Positions 8,614-18,400 of a stretch of DNA of 64,000 nt are shown here, in pieces. Under the pieces are notes generated by a model. That model made no database searches. It worked only from the letters and a program-made list of their open reading frames with translations, and was not told the DNA's origin. Every line of letters starts with the position of its first letter. The stretch's first letter is position 1. The position numbers and the translations under genes were made by a program. Origin of the DNA: an uncultured Alphaproteobacteria bacterium (GTDB taxonomy: Bacteria > Pseudomonadota > Alphaproteobacteria > Micavibrionales > CSBR16-224). The stretch lies in assembly GCA_950054485.1 (NCBI GenBank), contig CATLPD010000001.1, forward strand, positions 62,001-126,000. Direction: 5' to 3'.

Positions 8614-10352
8614 TAAAACGCCTGCCCGATACTTACATAGACCTGAAATGCCGCACTGGCCTGATCACGTTTATTAACCGGAACCGCAACATCAAACCGC
8701 AGCGGTCCAAATCCTGTATAATAGCGAAAACCGACACCTGCACCGATGTAGTAGCCATCTTTGAAATCCGGCCATACTTCATCGTAAGCGCCCCCGCCGT
8801 CCACGAATATCACCCCGCCCATTGTTTCGCTGTAACGATAGCGCAGCTCGGCTGACGTTTCGACAACCGAACGGCCACCTGCAGGATCACCATTCACCAT
8901 CGGTCCGGCTTCCTGATACCCAAAGCCGCGAATGGATCCACCGCCGCCTGCATAAAAGCGTTTATTCGATGGAACATCCGTTGTGCCCGAGCCCAAGATG
9001 CTACCAAGCCGCCCCCGAAGCGCAAGTATCAAATCACGATCGCTGGTCAGTGGAAAATATGTCGAGGCCGCAAGGCTGGTTTTAAAAAATGGATCCGCTT
9101 GCCCCAAAACATCGAAATATGGTTCGGCTCGCGCCCGCGCCCAAAAACCGCGCGTCGGGTTCAGGGGTGAATCCCGATTGTCAAATGTCAGTGAAATCGG
9201 TGTCGAGAAAAGACCAAATGTTGTTTCATTATTATTATCATTTTTATCAATCTGTGACGTTGTTTCCAATGCGACCCCCAGGGAGCCTTTCAGATATTTA
9301 TTAAAACGGTTATCAACCGATGCGGATAATTCCAGCCCGCGATCAATGTAGGCATCTGTTTCTTCACGTGCCAGCTTTGCTGCCAAGTTAAGCGCTTTGT
9401 CTTCATCATCCAGAAAAAATGGTTTTGAATATTCCGCGCCTAAGCTCTGTTCAATCATATTCACACGCAGCGCCGCACTCAGCTTTTCGCCCGATCCATG
9501 AAAATTGCGATGCTCCCACTCCGCGACGGCGCCCGGGCCTTCATCTGTATAAAAGCTAAGGCCGAAACGAATAGAGCGCGGCGCACGTTCTGCCAATTCA
9601 AACATGATATCAACACTGCCGTCTGCCGCAGGCTTTTCCGGTATATTTTCTTTAATCAGGGCAATAAGGCCTGTCCCCAAAAGTTTTTCCTTGGTGTCTT
9701 CTATTTTTTTCTGACTCCAACATTCGCCTTTTTTAAAGGCCAGAAACCTGTATAAATGCTCGCGGTCAATATTTGGTGCGCCTTCAAAACTGACCTCTCC
9801 GAATTTTGCCTTTGCGCCAGCCTCCACATTATATGTGACGGCACCCGTATTTTTTTTCTTATCCAGAATAACCTGATGTTCCAGCGCCAGATTAAAGGCG
9901 CAGCGCTTGGTCTGAATATCTTCGGCTAAATTGCGTTGCGTTTCCAATACCGAAAATGCATCCAGCGGCTCGCCCACTTCCAACGTACGAACCTCAAAGC
10001 CATTGATGCCCTTTATACTGATTGATGAAATCGTATAACGCGGGCCTTTTTTGATTGTAACAATCGGCGGATCTTCTTCATTTTCGGGGATTGCAACTTG
10101 GACTTTCGTCTCGTAATAGCCTTTGGCCTCCATCGCACGAACGGTATCAATTTCAATATCCAGCGGGTCGGCCCATTCTTCGTCTTCATCAAAGCGGTTG
10201 ATAATGGCCTCTTCCAGCCATTCACCCAAATCGCTGTCGTCATCAACACCGACGATCTGCAATTTTTCCTTGGCATAGACTTCGGATGCCACTGCCGTTA
10301 AAAACGCCAGCGAGACCAATAAAACCGCGCATAGAAATAGCCATTTTTTCAT
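8613..10352 (-). CDS. tamA: TamA, outer-membrane Omp85-family protein
   Basis: Partner of TamB. Residues 1-27 are a Sec signal peptide (KKWLFLCAVLLVSLAFLTAVASEVYA region). POTRA-like domains span about 50-265 (KGPRYTISSISIKG, GAKAKFGEVSFEGAPNID), followed by a 16-strand Omp85 barrel. Its hallmarks are the RFYAGGGGSIRGFGYQ lid-loop motif and a terminal strand closing on VYVSIGQAF, with the C-terminal Phe used for barrel assembly. The 579-residue length fits TamA (BamA is longer, with five POTRAs). It lies 41 bases downstream of the two pilin-like genes on the same strand and couples into tamB. Confidence 0.94.
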   Translation of the reverse strand: MKKWLFLCAVLLVSLAFLTAVASEVYAKEKLQIVGVDDDSDLGEWLEEAIINRFDEDEEWADPLDIEIDTVRAMEAKGYYETKVQVAIPENEEDPPIVTIKKGPRYTISSISIKGINGFEVRTLEVGEPLDAFSVLETQRNLAEDIQTKRCAFNLALEHQVILDKKKNTGAVTYNVEAGAKAKFGEVSFEGAPNIDREHLYRFLAFKKGECWSQKKIEDTKEKLLGTGLIALIKENIPEKPAADGSVDIMFELAERAPRSIRFGLSFYTDEGPGAVAEWEHRNFHGSGEKLSAALRVNMIEQSLGAEYSKPFFLDDEDKALNLAAKLAREETDAYIDRGLELSASVDNRFNKYLKGSLGVALETTSQIDKNDNNNETTFGLFSTPISLTFDNRDSPLNPTRGFWARARAEPYFDVLGQADPFFKTSLAASTYFPLTSDRDLILALRGRLGSILGSGTTDVPSNKRFYAGGGGSIRGFGYQEAGPMVNGDPAGGRSVVETSAELRYRYSETMGGVIFVDGGGAYDEVWPDFKDGYYIGAGVGFRYYTGFGPLRFDVAVPVNKRDQASAAFQVYVSIGQAF

Positions 10353-10393
10353 CCCTGTAATGTAAAGGATTCCCGCAGGATGTCTAGGCTGGA

Positions 10394-11146
10394 TTAGCGC
10401 GCAAGCAGGACATAGTAATAGTTAAACGTCTGATCCAGACTTGTTTCGAAACATCCTGATTTATATCCGTACAATTCGGGTGCAAAATTACTTCCGCCTA
10501 CACCAATATTATTTCCCCAGACCAAGCCGTCGACACCATCAGAAAATCTGGGAAACGTTCTGTGTGTAGGATATGGTAGGGTAATCGTAATAAAAGCACG
10601 CTGCGGGGGTATTCCGCCCGTATTTTCAATCCCGATATCATTATTGACTTTGAGACATGCCTTTTCAGGCAGTTTTGTATGCAATAATAGCTCGGCGCCG
10701 AAATCATCCCCGACATCTTGTCCTGTTCCAATGCCACCGACTCCAAATACCCTCAAGACTCCATATTCATAGCCCCCTGCATCCTGCGCAATATCCGGAG
10801 GTACCTGATATTTAACGCCCCCACCTTCCGGTTCGAATATATGGCAACTTTCGTCACCCGGGCTATTGGTATTCAAATAATAATTCGTTGTATTATAATT
10901 TTCGAGGTCGGGATGGTCGAACGAGACTTCGGATATTTCACATCCATTTTGCAGCATGACCTTATTCAAAGCTTTTTCCAGCGTTTGCGCATAACTGTAA
11001 ATTTCCTGCAATTGCAGGTTTGTCTGTTCGGCATCCATAGTGTCAGAATATCGCTCCGAACTGGACAGCGACATCATTAAGGCCGCCAACAGTCCGATGG
11101 CTACGATTATTATAAAAAGGATATTTCCATTCTGCCGCTTTTTCAT
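10394..11146 (-). CDS. Pilin-like secreted protein, second of a tandem pair
   Basis: 250 residues starting KKRQNGNILFIIIVAIG, a short basic stretch, a Gly, then one hydrophobic helix (about 8-28). This layout resembles type IV prepilin-like leaders, but without the Glu at position 5 after the Gly. The rest is extracytoplasmic, with six Cys and Gly-rich loops, and it closes with a YYYVLLAR tail. It shares many positions with the gene just upstream: the CEISEVSFDHPD / CKLIEMSFDHAD block, YYLNTNSPGDESCHIF / YYVNANSPTDGSCDIF, and the final GCF...YYVLL / GCF...FYHVLV. Its ATG overlaps that gene's stop (ATGA). I do not recognise the family; a pseudopilin-like surface or secreted role is inferred. 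Confidence 0.8.
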   Translation of the reverse strand: MKKRQNGNILFIIIVAIGLLAALMMSLSSSERYSDTMDAEQTNLQLQEIYSYAQTLEKALNKVMLQNGCEISEVSFDHPDLENYNTTNYYLNTNSPGDESCHIFEPEGGGVKYQVPPDIAQDAGGYEYGVLRVFGVGGIGTGQDVGDDFGAELLLHTKLPEKACLKVNNDIGIENTGGIPPQRAFITITLPYPTHRTFPRFSDGVDGLVWGNNIGVGGSNFAPELYGYKSGCFETSLDQTFNYYYVLLAR

Positions 11147-11883
11147 CGCTTCACCAATACATGGTAAAACACATATTCATTCAAAGAAGCGCTGGCCAGA
11201 AAGCAGCCCGTCGTCTGGGCCGCCAGCTCGGGCGCTTCACCACCGCCGCTGCCACCTATTTCAAAATCCGGCGTATTAAAGCCATCTGCATTTGTTCCAA
11301 AGTCGGGATATGTTTCGTCCGTTGCCCCCGGTAATAAGAAACTTGCCGTAGCTGTAAAATCAGGTGGTGATCCAGATGGGTTATCCACGTCAGACAGGTT
11401 ATTCAAATGAAAACATGTGTCCTCGTTGACAAATGTGACCATCATCAGTTCGGATTCCCCCGCATCGCCCATACCGTTGACTTCGATATTATTCATGATG
11501 TTATATTCAATGCCACCCACCAAAACAGCCAGATCTGGCGGCGTCAAATAGGGCGCATTTCCACCGTTTTCATCGAAAATATCGCATGACCCGTCAGTTG
11601 GCGAATTTGCGTTCACGTAATAGCCCGCACTGCCGCCATTCGCACGGTCTGCATGATCAAACGACATCTCGATAAGTTTGCAGCCTTTTGATAAGCGCAC
11701 CCGTTCAATCGCACTATCAAGACGCGCAGCATATTTTAATATGTCGGATGCCTCAAGATAGGCTGTTTCACTGTCCCGGTTCTGTGAGACAGAGTCACCC
11801 GAACGAGTCACGGTATAAGTCAATATACCCAGTGTCGCCAGCGTAATCAGAAGTATAAAAAGTGCGTTGCCTTTTTCATTCAT
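11143..11883 (-). CDS. Pilin-like secreted protein, first of a tandem pair
   Basis: 246 residues. The N-terminus NEKGNALFILLITLATLG is a basic/Gly leader followed by a single hydrophobic helix (about 6-25), as in pilin-like proteins, again lacking Glu5. The mature part is Asp/Gly-rich with paired Cys (CKLIEMSFDHAD, NSPTDGSCDIFDENGG, EDTCFHLNN, TTGCFLAS). It is a clear paralogue of the following gene along its whole length, so the pair arose by tandem duplication. Gene order is this gene, its copy, tamA, tamB, all on one strand with small gaps. Substrate or partner unknown; export across the inner membrane is the only safe inference. Confidence 0.8.
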   Translation of the reverse strand: MNEKGNALFILLITLATLGILTYTVTRSGDSVSQNRDSETAYLEASDILKYAARLDSAIERVRLSKGCKLIEMSFDHADRANGGSAGYYVNANSPTDGSCDIFDENGGNAPYLTPPDLAVLVGGIEYNIMNNIEVNGMGDAGESELMMVTFVNEDTCFHLNNLSDVDNPSGSPPDFTATASFLLPGATDETYPDFGTNADGFNTPDFEIGGSGGGEAPELAAQTTGCFLASASLNEYVFYHVLVKR

Positions 11884-11936
11884 ACTTTAAGTCTATGATA
11901 ATAAACTTAAAAAGTCCCTAGCAAAAATTCAGAAAA

Positions 11937-13292
11937 TTATTCTATGATGTGTTCGGCGTATAGGTCGTATTCGGAGGCATCAAGGACCTCAACCGCGATA
12001 AAGTCACCCGCAACCAGATCGGTTTCGTCCGTTGCCACGTAAACCAGCCCGTCAATTTCAGGCGCATCTGCAGCACTGCGGGCGATCACGCCGTCCTCTG
12101 TCACCTCGTCAATCATGACGATAATTTGTGTGCCGATTTTGGCGGCCATACGCGCGGCGCTGATTTTTTGTTGATGGGCCATAAAGCGGTTCCAGCGGTC
12201 TTTTTTAACCTCTGGCGGGACTTCGGGTAAATCCAGCTCCTCAGCTCGGGCTCCCTCAACGGGCTCGTATTCAAAGCAGCCGACACGGTCCAGTTGGACT
12301 TCATCCAGCCAATCTAGCAGCAGTTGGAAGTCTTCTTCCGTCTCGCCGGGGAAGCCGACAATAAAGGTCGAGCGAATAGTCAGATCCGGACAAATTTCAC
12401 GCCATTTTTTGATGCGTTCGGCTGTTTTTTCAATTTTACCGGGACGCTTCATATTGCGCAGAACGTTCGGGCTGGCATGTTGGAATGGAATATCAAGGTA
12501 AGGAAGGATTTTACCCTCCGCCATCAATTTAACGGCATCGTCCACATGCGGATAAGGATAAACATAGTGCAAACGCACCCAAACGCCCAGATCACCCAAG
12601 GCATCACACAGATCATAAAAGCGTGATTGGTAGGTTTTATCGTTCCACTTTGCATCCTTATATTTAATATCAACGCCATAGGCCGACGTATCCTGTGATA
12701 CAACCAGTAATTCACGCACACCCGCTTTGACCAGACGTTCGGCTTCACGCATAACGTCATCAAGGGTGCGACTGGCCAGTTTTCCGCGTAAATCGGGAAT
12801 TATACAGAACGAGCATTTATTATTACAACCTTCTGAAACCTTCAAATAGGCATAATGGCGGGGGGTCAGTTTAATTCCCTGTGGCGGCACCAGATCAACA
12901 TAGGGATCGTGCTGGGGCGGCAGGGCTTCATGAACGGCCTGAATAACCGTTTCGTATTGCTGGGGGCCAGAAATCGATAAAACATTAGGATATTTCTCGC
13001 GGATGACTTCGGGGCGCGCACCCAAACAGCCCGTCACAATCACTTTGCCGTTCTCGTTCAAAGCCTCGCCTATTGTCTCGAGGCTTTCCTCGCGCGCGCT
13101 ATCAATAAAGCCGCAGGTATTGACGATCACCAGATCAGCGCCATCATAAGAATGCGACAATTCGTACCCTTCGGCGCGCAATTGCGTGATAATGCGCTCG
13201 GAATCCACCAAGGCCTTTGGACATCCCAGCGAGGCAAAACCGATTTTGCCTGCCTGTTTCATTTGTGATTTATCTTTTTTTACCGCTGTCAT
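11937..13292 (-). CDS. rimO: Ribosomal protein S12 methylthiotransferase RimO
   Basis: Radical-SAM enzyme that adds a methylthio group to the conserved Asp of ribosomal protein S12. The 451 residues hold the N-terminal UPF0004 domain with three Cys ([24 protein letters not shown]) for one iron-sulfur cluster. The radical-SAM motif CNNKCSFC follows for the second cluster, then [16 protein letters not shown] and a C-terminal TRAM domain (about 385-451). The [12 protein letters not shown] signature separates RimO from MiaB. It lies upstream of the pilin-like pair with a 53-base gap, and nothing suggests a functional link to them. Confidence 0.96.
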   Translation of the reverse strand: MTAVKKDKSQMKQAGKIGFASLGCPKALVDSERIITQLRAEGYELSHSYDGADLVIVNTCGFIDSAREESLETIGEALNENGKVIVTGCLGARPEVIREKYPNVLSISGPQQYETVIQAVHEALPPQHDPYVDLVPPQGIKLTPRHYAYLKVSEGCNNKCSFCIIPDLRGKLASRTLDDVMREAERLVKAGVRELLVVSQDTSAYGVDIKYKDAKWNDKTYQSRFYDLCDALGDLGVWVRLHYVYPYPHVDDAVKLMAEGKILPYLDIPFQHASPNVLRNMKRPGKIEKTAERIKKWREICPDLTIRSTFIVGFPGETEEDFQLLLDWLDEVQLDRVGCFEYEPVEGARAEELDLPEVPPEVKKDRWNRFMAHQQKISAARMAAKIGTQIIVMIDEVTEDGVIARSAADAPEIDGLVYVATDETDLVAGDFIAVEVLDASEYDLYAEHIIE

Positions 13293-13335
13293 GCGCCATT
13301 ACTACACTGATTCCGCCCGAAAAAGCAAGAAAATA

Positions 13336-14742
13336 TTATGCAAAAAGAAAATCACTGAAGTCTTTATAGATTTTCTTTTGTGTTTTTGTTGATTTCGGGC
13401 CGTTATAATCGGCAATAACCGTCATACGATGCAGGGCCATCAAGGATGAGAGCGACATATTCAATTTATGATCAATTACGTATTTCCATACCTTTTTAAA
13501 ATCAGACAGGCTATTAACTTCGACCGGAATTTCTTCAATCTTTAAAATCTCATCACCATCAATATTGGCAGCATTCATGAATTTTATCTGCCCTGCTTTT
13601 GTGATGCCTGAAAACTCGGGTTTACCCGCGCGATCCATCCAGTGAAAAAAACCTGTAATCATCGTATTTTTAATGATTTCGGGATATTTATCGGGCATGC
13701 CTGTTTCTTCGGCGACTTCGCGGGCCATAGACCGACACAAAGCTTTGCGAATATCTTCACGCCCTCTAAGTTTGGCATCACAGAAATCCATAGACCCGGA
13801 TCCCCCCAAAGCGATTTTATTTGCATCAAGCGCTTTGCCCGCCCCTTGAAATAACATTAAAATTTTACGGTTTTCAGTAAAGATCAGGGATGTAATCCCG
13901 ATATGTCCTGAAACTTCCTTGTAATAATCATCCTTAAGGCGCAGTTGGGTTTTCCCTTTGGATGTATATTCTTCAACAGGATAATATTGGGTCAGATCCG
14001 CGCTGACTTCGGAGGCCCCACGCAAATTTTGACTGATGATCAGACTGCGGAATGCCTCGGCTGTTAAAAGCCCGTCGAAATATCGTGTTTTACGGACCGA
14101 CACAGGGTCTTTTGACATTAAAGCCATCGGCGATGCATCAAGGCACAGTTTTTCGCCATTCGTTGTATGCTGTTTTTTATTCGCAACACGGATCGCCAAA
14201 TAACGGATCTGATGGACCGACGAGATATAGTTTGCAACATTTTCATTCGCTTTGTAAGAAATCTCTTTTGCGGTCATCAAGTGATCATCCAAAAGACCAC
14301 TGCATAACGGTGTTTCTTTATGAATATTTTTATCTAAGATCGGATTATACATCTTCAGTTTGGCCTCGGCCGCGGGCGGCAAAATTTCGTCAAATCCGAC
14401 TGTCGTACGGTTGCGCGTGATGGATGTAACAGCCTTCGCCCCGAAGCTGATCCCATCACGATGGGGGCGGTATTCCTTTGGCAGGATTGAAAATTCGTTC
14501 CCCAACTGAATCCACATGATTACTCCTTCAATCAACAGAGCAATCCAATCATAGGGGCTATCAAGGTCCAGAATAGAATAATTAATTAGCGTAAAGGCCA
14601 AAAAAGTGATCCAGATTTCACGCCGGTATACATGATCCCATTTAAACAGGACCATAAACAACTGAAAGCGCCCTTCAATATTTCTTTTGAAATCGCGCAG
14701 TTGTTCTGGTGTCGGCATTTTAAATTCTGTGATAGACTTCAT
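13336..14742 (-). CDS. Two-helix membrane protein with C-terminal NUDIX domain
   Basis: 468 residues from the ATG at 14742; a TTG at 14763 would add 7 residues. Two hydrophobic helices at about 43-58 and 65-80 anchor it, a charged linker of about 200 residues follows, and a NUDIX fold lies at about 275-440. The NUDIX box at 327-349 reads G-x5-K-x7-REVAEETGM. The catalytic REVxEExG core is intact, with the earlier Glu of the consensus replaced by Lys. NUDIX enzymes hydrolyse nucleoside diphosphates linked to another group, so catalysis is likely. The 2TM-plus-NUDIX layout recalls Cap16 effectors of CBASS, but there is no CD-NTase nearby. Divergent from the pseudouridine synthase gene, 51 bases apart. 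Confidence 0.7.
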   Translation of the reverse strand: MKSITEFKMPTPEQLRDFKRNIEGRFQLFMVLFKWDHVYRREIWITFLAFTLINYSILDLDSPYDWIALLIEGVIMWIQLGNEFSILPKEYRPHRDGISFGAKAVTSITRNRTTVGFDEILPPAAEAKLKMYNPILDKNIHKETPLCSGLLDDHLMTAKEISYKANENVANYISSVHQIRYLAIRVANKKQHTTNGEKLCLDASPMALMSKDPVSVRKTRYFDGLLTAEAFRSLIISQNLRGASEVSADLTQYYPVEEYTSKGKTQLRLKDDYYKEVSGHIGITSLIFTENRKILMLFQGAGKALDANKIALGGSGSMDFCDAKLRGREDIRKALCRSMAREVAEETGMPDKYPEIIKNTMITGFFHWMDRAGKPEFSGITKAGQIKFMNAANIDGDEILKIEEIPVEVNSLSDFKKVWKYVIDHKLNMSLSSLMALHRMTVIADYNGPKSTKTQKKIYKDFSDFLFA

Positions 14743-14766
14743 GGCAATAAGAATAAAGACCAAAGA

Positions 14767-14781
14767 TTAATTCGAACTTAA
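14767..14781. promoter_or_regulatory. CtrA-like box between divergent genes
   Basis: An exact TTAA-N7-TTAA (spacer TTCGAAC) lies in the 51-bp gap between the NUDIX gene and the RluA-type gene. This is the alphaproteobacterial CtrA full-site consensus. In AT-leaning DNA one or two such matches are expected by chance across this window, so the location is the only support. Confidence 0.3.
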
Positions 14782-14793
14782 GTTTAGAAGTCT

Positions 14794-15492
14794 ATGAACG
14801 TTTTATCCAATGAAAAAATAAAAGACTGTATTTTGTATAAAGACAGCTCGCTGATCATATTGAACAAGCCCGCGCACATCCCTGTACATGCGGGTCCGAA
14901 AGGCGGTGAAAATCTGGAACATTATTTTCCGGCCCTGCAGGATGATAACGCCATGCCACCTGTTTTATGCCATCGCCTGGATCGCGATACCGCCGGATGC
15001 CTTGTATTGGGCCGCCATCAAAAAGCGCTGAAAAAAATGGGACGATTGTTTCGTGAAAACCAAGTTGAAAAAACATATTGGGCGATTGTCGAGGGTAACG
15101 TTAAAAACGAGACCGGCACGATTGACCTGCCGATGTCAAAAAAATCAAGCGATAAACGCAGCTGGTGGATGAAGGTCAATCACAAGGATGGCAAAAAGGC
15201 GATTACCCATTATACCGTTTTAGGCCGTGGGGAGAATATGACATGGTTGGAATTAAAGCCCGAGACGGGGCGCACCCATCAATTACGCGTCCATTGTCAA
15301 GCAATCAACCACCCGATCATTGGCGATGCGATTTACGGGAACGGGCCGAAACACAGCCCTGTGCCAACACTGCAATTACTGGCGCGATCAATAGAATTTC
15401 AGTATCAGGCTTCAAAAGACATTATAGATATCGTTGCGCCCCCACCGGGCCATATGATCAAAAATTTATCATTGTGTGGCTATCAGGATTAA
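14794..15492 (+). CDS. RluA-family pseudouridine synthase
   Basis: Converts specific uridines in rRNA or tRNA to pseudouridine. The 232 residues include the catalytic HRLDRDTAG motif (Asp63), the KTYWAIVEG strand and the PETGRTHQLRVHC motif III, all standard for the RluA superfamily. There is no N-terminal S4 RNA-binding domain, so it is the short form resembling RluA or TruC; the target base cannot be read from sequence. The 3' end overlaps addA by 4 bases on the opposite strand. Confidence 0.92.
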   Translation: MNVLSNEKIKDCILYKDSSLIILNKPAHIPVHAGPKGGENLEHYFPALQDDNAMPPVLCHRLDRDTAGCLVLGRHQKALKKMGRLFRENQVEKTYWAIVEGNVKNETGTIDLPMSKKSSDKRSWWMKVNHKDGKKAITHYTVLGRGENMTWLELKPETGRTHQLRVHCQAINHPIIGDAIYGNGPKHSPVPTLQLLARSIEFQYQASKDIIDIVAPPPGHMIKNLSLCGYQD

Positions 15493-18400
15493 GGCGCGCG
15501 CTTTTTCGTCGTTTTCGACTGCGCGGATGATGTCTTTGGTGTGTCTTTGCCAAGGCCCAGTTTTTCCGCCGCTGCATCCATAGATTTGGAACTTAGTTCC
15601 TGCCATTTCGGCGCACGCGTCCACAGCAAAGCGCAGCGGATATTTTTCTTGGGATATATGCCCTGCAAAACATGGCGATAGGCCGCCATCTGGCCGATGT
15701 AAAGACCTTTGGTTTCGGCCTCGGATGATGGAATGTCGCGGTTGCTTTTATAATCGACAATCCAGACATCATCGCCACGTACAACCAGACGGTCAATCTG
15801 GCCGTTCAGCTGATGCATATCACCGTTCACTTTTATAAGGCCCGAAATATTAACCTCGGCTTTTGATCCGCTTGCAAAAATAAAGCTGTAGTCGCGATTT
15901 TTAAGAACCTTATCAATCTGATCCCACATTTCAGCCTGCTGTTTTGCCGAAAAACCATAGGCCTTTTGCGCCAGATAACGTTTCGCTGTTGCCTCGCGTT
16001 TGTCCGGACTGATACGCGGCAAAAATTCGAGCAAATTATGCGTTACCGTACCACGCTTGAATATATCAACTTTCTGATCGGCTTTTTCCAATGGTGATGG
16101 ATAAAGCTTTTCATTGTCATTATCGGCCGCGTTTTTATCGGCCGCCTGCGAGGGGGTGAAGGAGGGATAGGCCGGCTTTTCAGCTTTGGCGGCAACGCGT
16201 GCCCAATCCGGCATAATTGTTTTCTTCTGACGGATATGGGTTTTTACCCCGTCATTCTGCGCTTGCGCTGTTTGCGATGTTCTATAGGTAATTTTATATT
16301 TTTCCTGTTCCGCGTCGATTTCTTCGATATCAAGATGATCACCCAGATTTTGCATCAGGCCATCGGACATCATTTTATGCCAGCTGAGGTTACGCATCGT
16401 ATCACGGTTTTGATGCCCATATACATAGAGGCGATCCGCCGCACGTGTCATCGCGACATATAACAAACGTTTGAATTCATCATCACGTGCATTTTCGATG
16501 ATGGCTTTTTCACGTTTAAAGATATCGTTTTCCTGTGCTGTCGTCGGCACCCAAAGCGGAACTTTACGATCCCCTTTCGGCCACAACAAACGTGGGCGTG
16601 CCGCAATATTGTCAGCCGGAACACCTGTCGTGTCAGGCAGGATAACAATCGGGGCCTCCAGACCCTTTGCACCATGCACCGTCATAATATTGATCTTGGG
16701 CTGGTTGGTATCCAACGACATCTCGCGTTTGATTTCAGCCTCGCCGGCCTCCAGCCAATGGATAAAACTTTGCAAGGATGGCGGATGATCTTTTTCGAAA
16801 CGTTCCAGAGCATTCAAAAATTCGACCATCGGGTCTTCCGCCTCGTTACCAAGGCGCTTATATATAGATGCCAGTCCTGACTTTCCGCTGCCGGGGCTTT
16901 CCTTCATCAGGATGTTTGAATAGAAATCGTAAACGCTTTGGGTCTTAAGAGTTTCCGATAAGGCCGCCAGATATTCATAGGTTTTTTTATAAACGGTGTT
17001 TTTCTTTGCCCTACTTTCAGCACGTTTTTCCAGTGCCTCCCAAAGGCTGTTTTCACGCCCTAGTGCCAAATCTTCAAGCTGCTGGTCGGTCATACCGATA
17101 ATCGGTGACTTCAATAAAACAGCTAACTTGTAATCATCTTTGCGGTGCAGCATGACTTCGCCCAGGGCCAGCATGTCTTTGACTGCAATCTGGTCGCTTA
17201 GGATCATGCGGTCAACACCGGCAACAGGAATGTCACGGCGCTTTAGAGCGCGGACCATATAATGGATAAACTGTGATCTGCGGCGCACAAGAATCATGAT
17301 ATCGCTGGGTATAATTTCGCGTCCACGCGCATCCAGTTTTTCACCTGAATCCAGCCAGTTTTGAATACGATCTGCAATTTCCTCGGCCAAATCAAGGCTG
17401 GCATCTGACAAGTCTTCCATCGTATCCGGGACAGACCAGCTATCGATATCGCCCTTAGAACGCTGACCGGTAACAGGCGGGTTAATTTCAACCAGCGCAC
17501 TGTGCCCTTCCCTAAAGGATATATGCTTCACATCTTTGTCTTTGTCACCCTTGATACCGTCCGCATTTTCGCCTTGGAATACGGCATCGACAGCATCCAG
17601 AATTCCCTGCGTTGAACGGAAAGTGATGTCCATATCGACATCGCGCCATTTTCCACCGGCACCTGTGATCAGTTTTTCAAAGAATTTTTTGCGGTTCATA
17701 AATTCGGTCGGGTCCGCACCCTGAAAACTAAAGATGGATTGTTTTTCATCACCGACAACAAACAGTGTTTTGGATTTTGCATTTTTCTTGTCTGCCAGCA
17801 TTCCCGTCATCAGTGCTGATACGATGCGCCATTGCTCGGGGCTTGTATCCTGTGCCTCATCAACCAGAATATGTTTCAGATCGCCCGGCATTTTTTTCAA
17901 TGCCCAATCCGCCTTGGTTTCATCACGCATCAACGTTGCAGCCTTATCAATCAGATCATCATAATCAAGATAGTTTGCGGTCTTTTTACGGCGTTCGTAA
18001 GACGTTAGAATGGCATCCCCCAACACCAACAAAGCCTCTGTTCCGCGTGCAACATTTGCGGTTTTTATATCTTCCAGCACAGCCTCGAGGCGCAGGGCCT
18101 CTTCTTGCATAATATCACGCGCGTCTTCGGCCTGCTTGGTCGCCAAGGTTTTTCTGATATCCCCTGCCTCGGTCAGGAATAATTTGCAATATTCATCAAA
18201 CATCAGCGCGCGTTCTTCCACACTGGCATCCAGCCAGATTTCAAGTGTTTCCGCACGCTCGATATCGGTTTTTGATCCGCCCTTCATAAGCTGGACAGCC
18301 TGACGCAAATCATGTGTTTTCGGCCCGACTACACCGGCGCTGGTATCATCGCCCATCATCAGTTTTATATCCTGAACCTTCAGCCCCGGTGTTGCATTCA

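Noticed and set aside
8613-10352. BamA rather than TamA for the Omp85 protein
   Set aside because: It is too short, lacks five POTRA domains, and is coupled to tamB.
14794-15492. Naming the pseudouridine synthase rluA, rluD or truC
   Set aside because: Only superfamily motifs are visible; the target base cannot be decided from this sequence.
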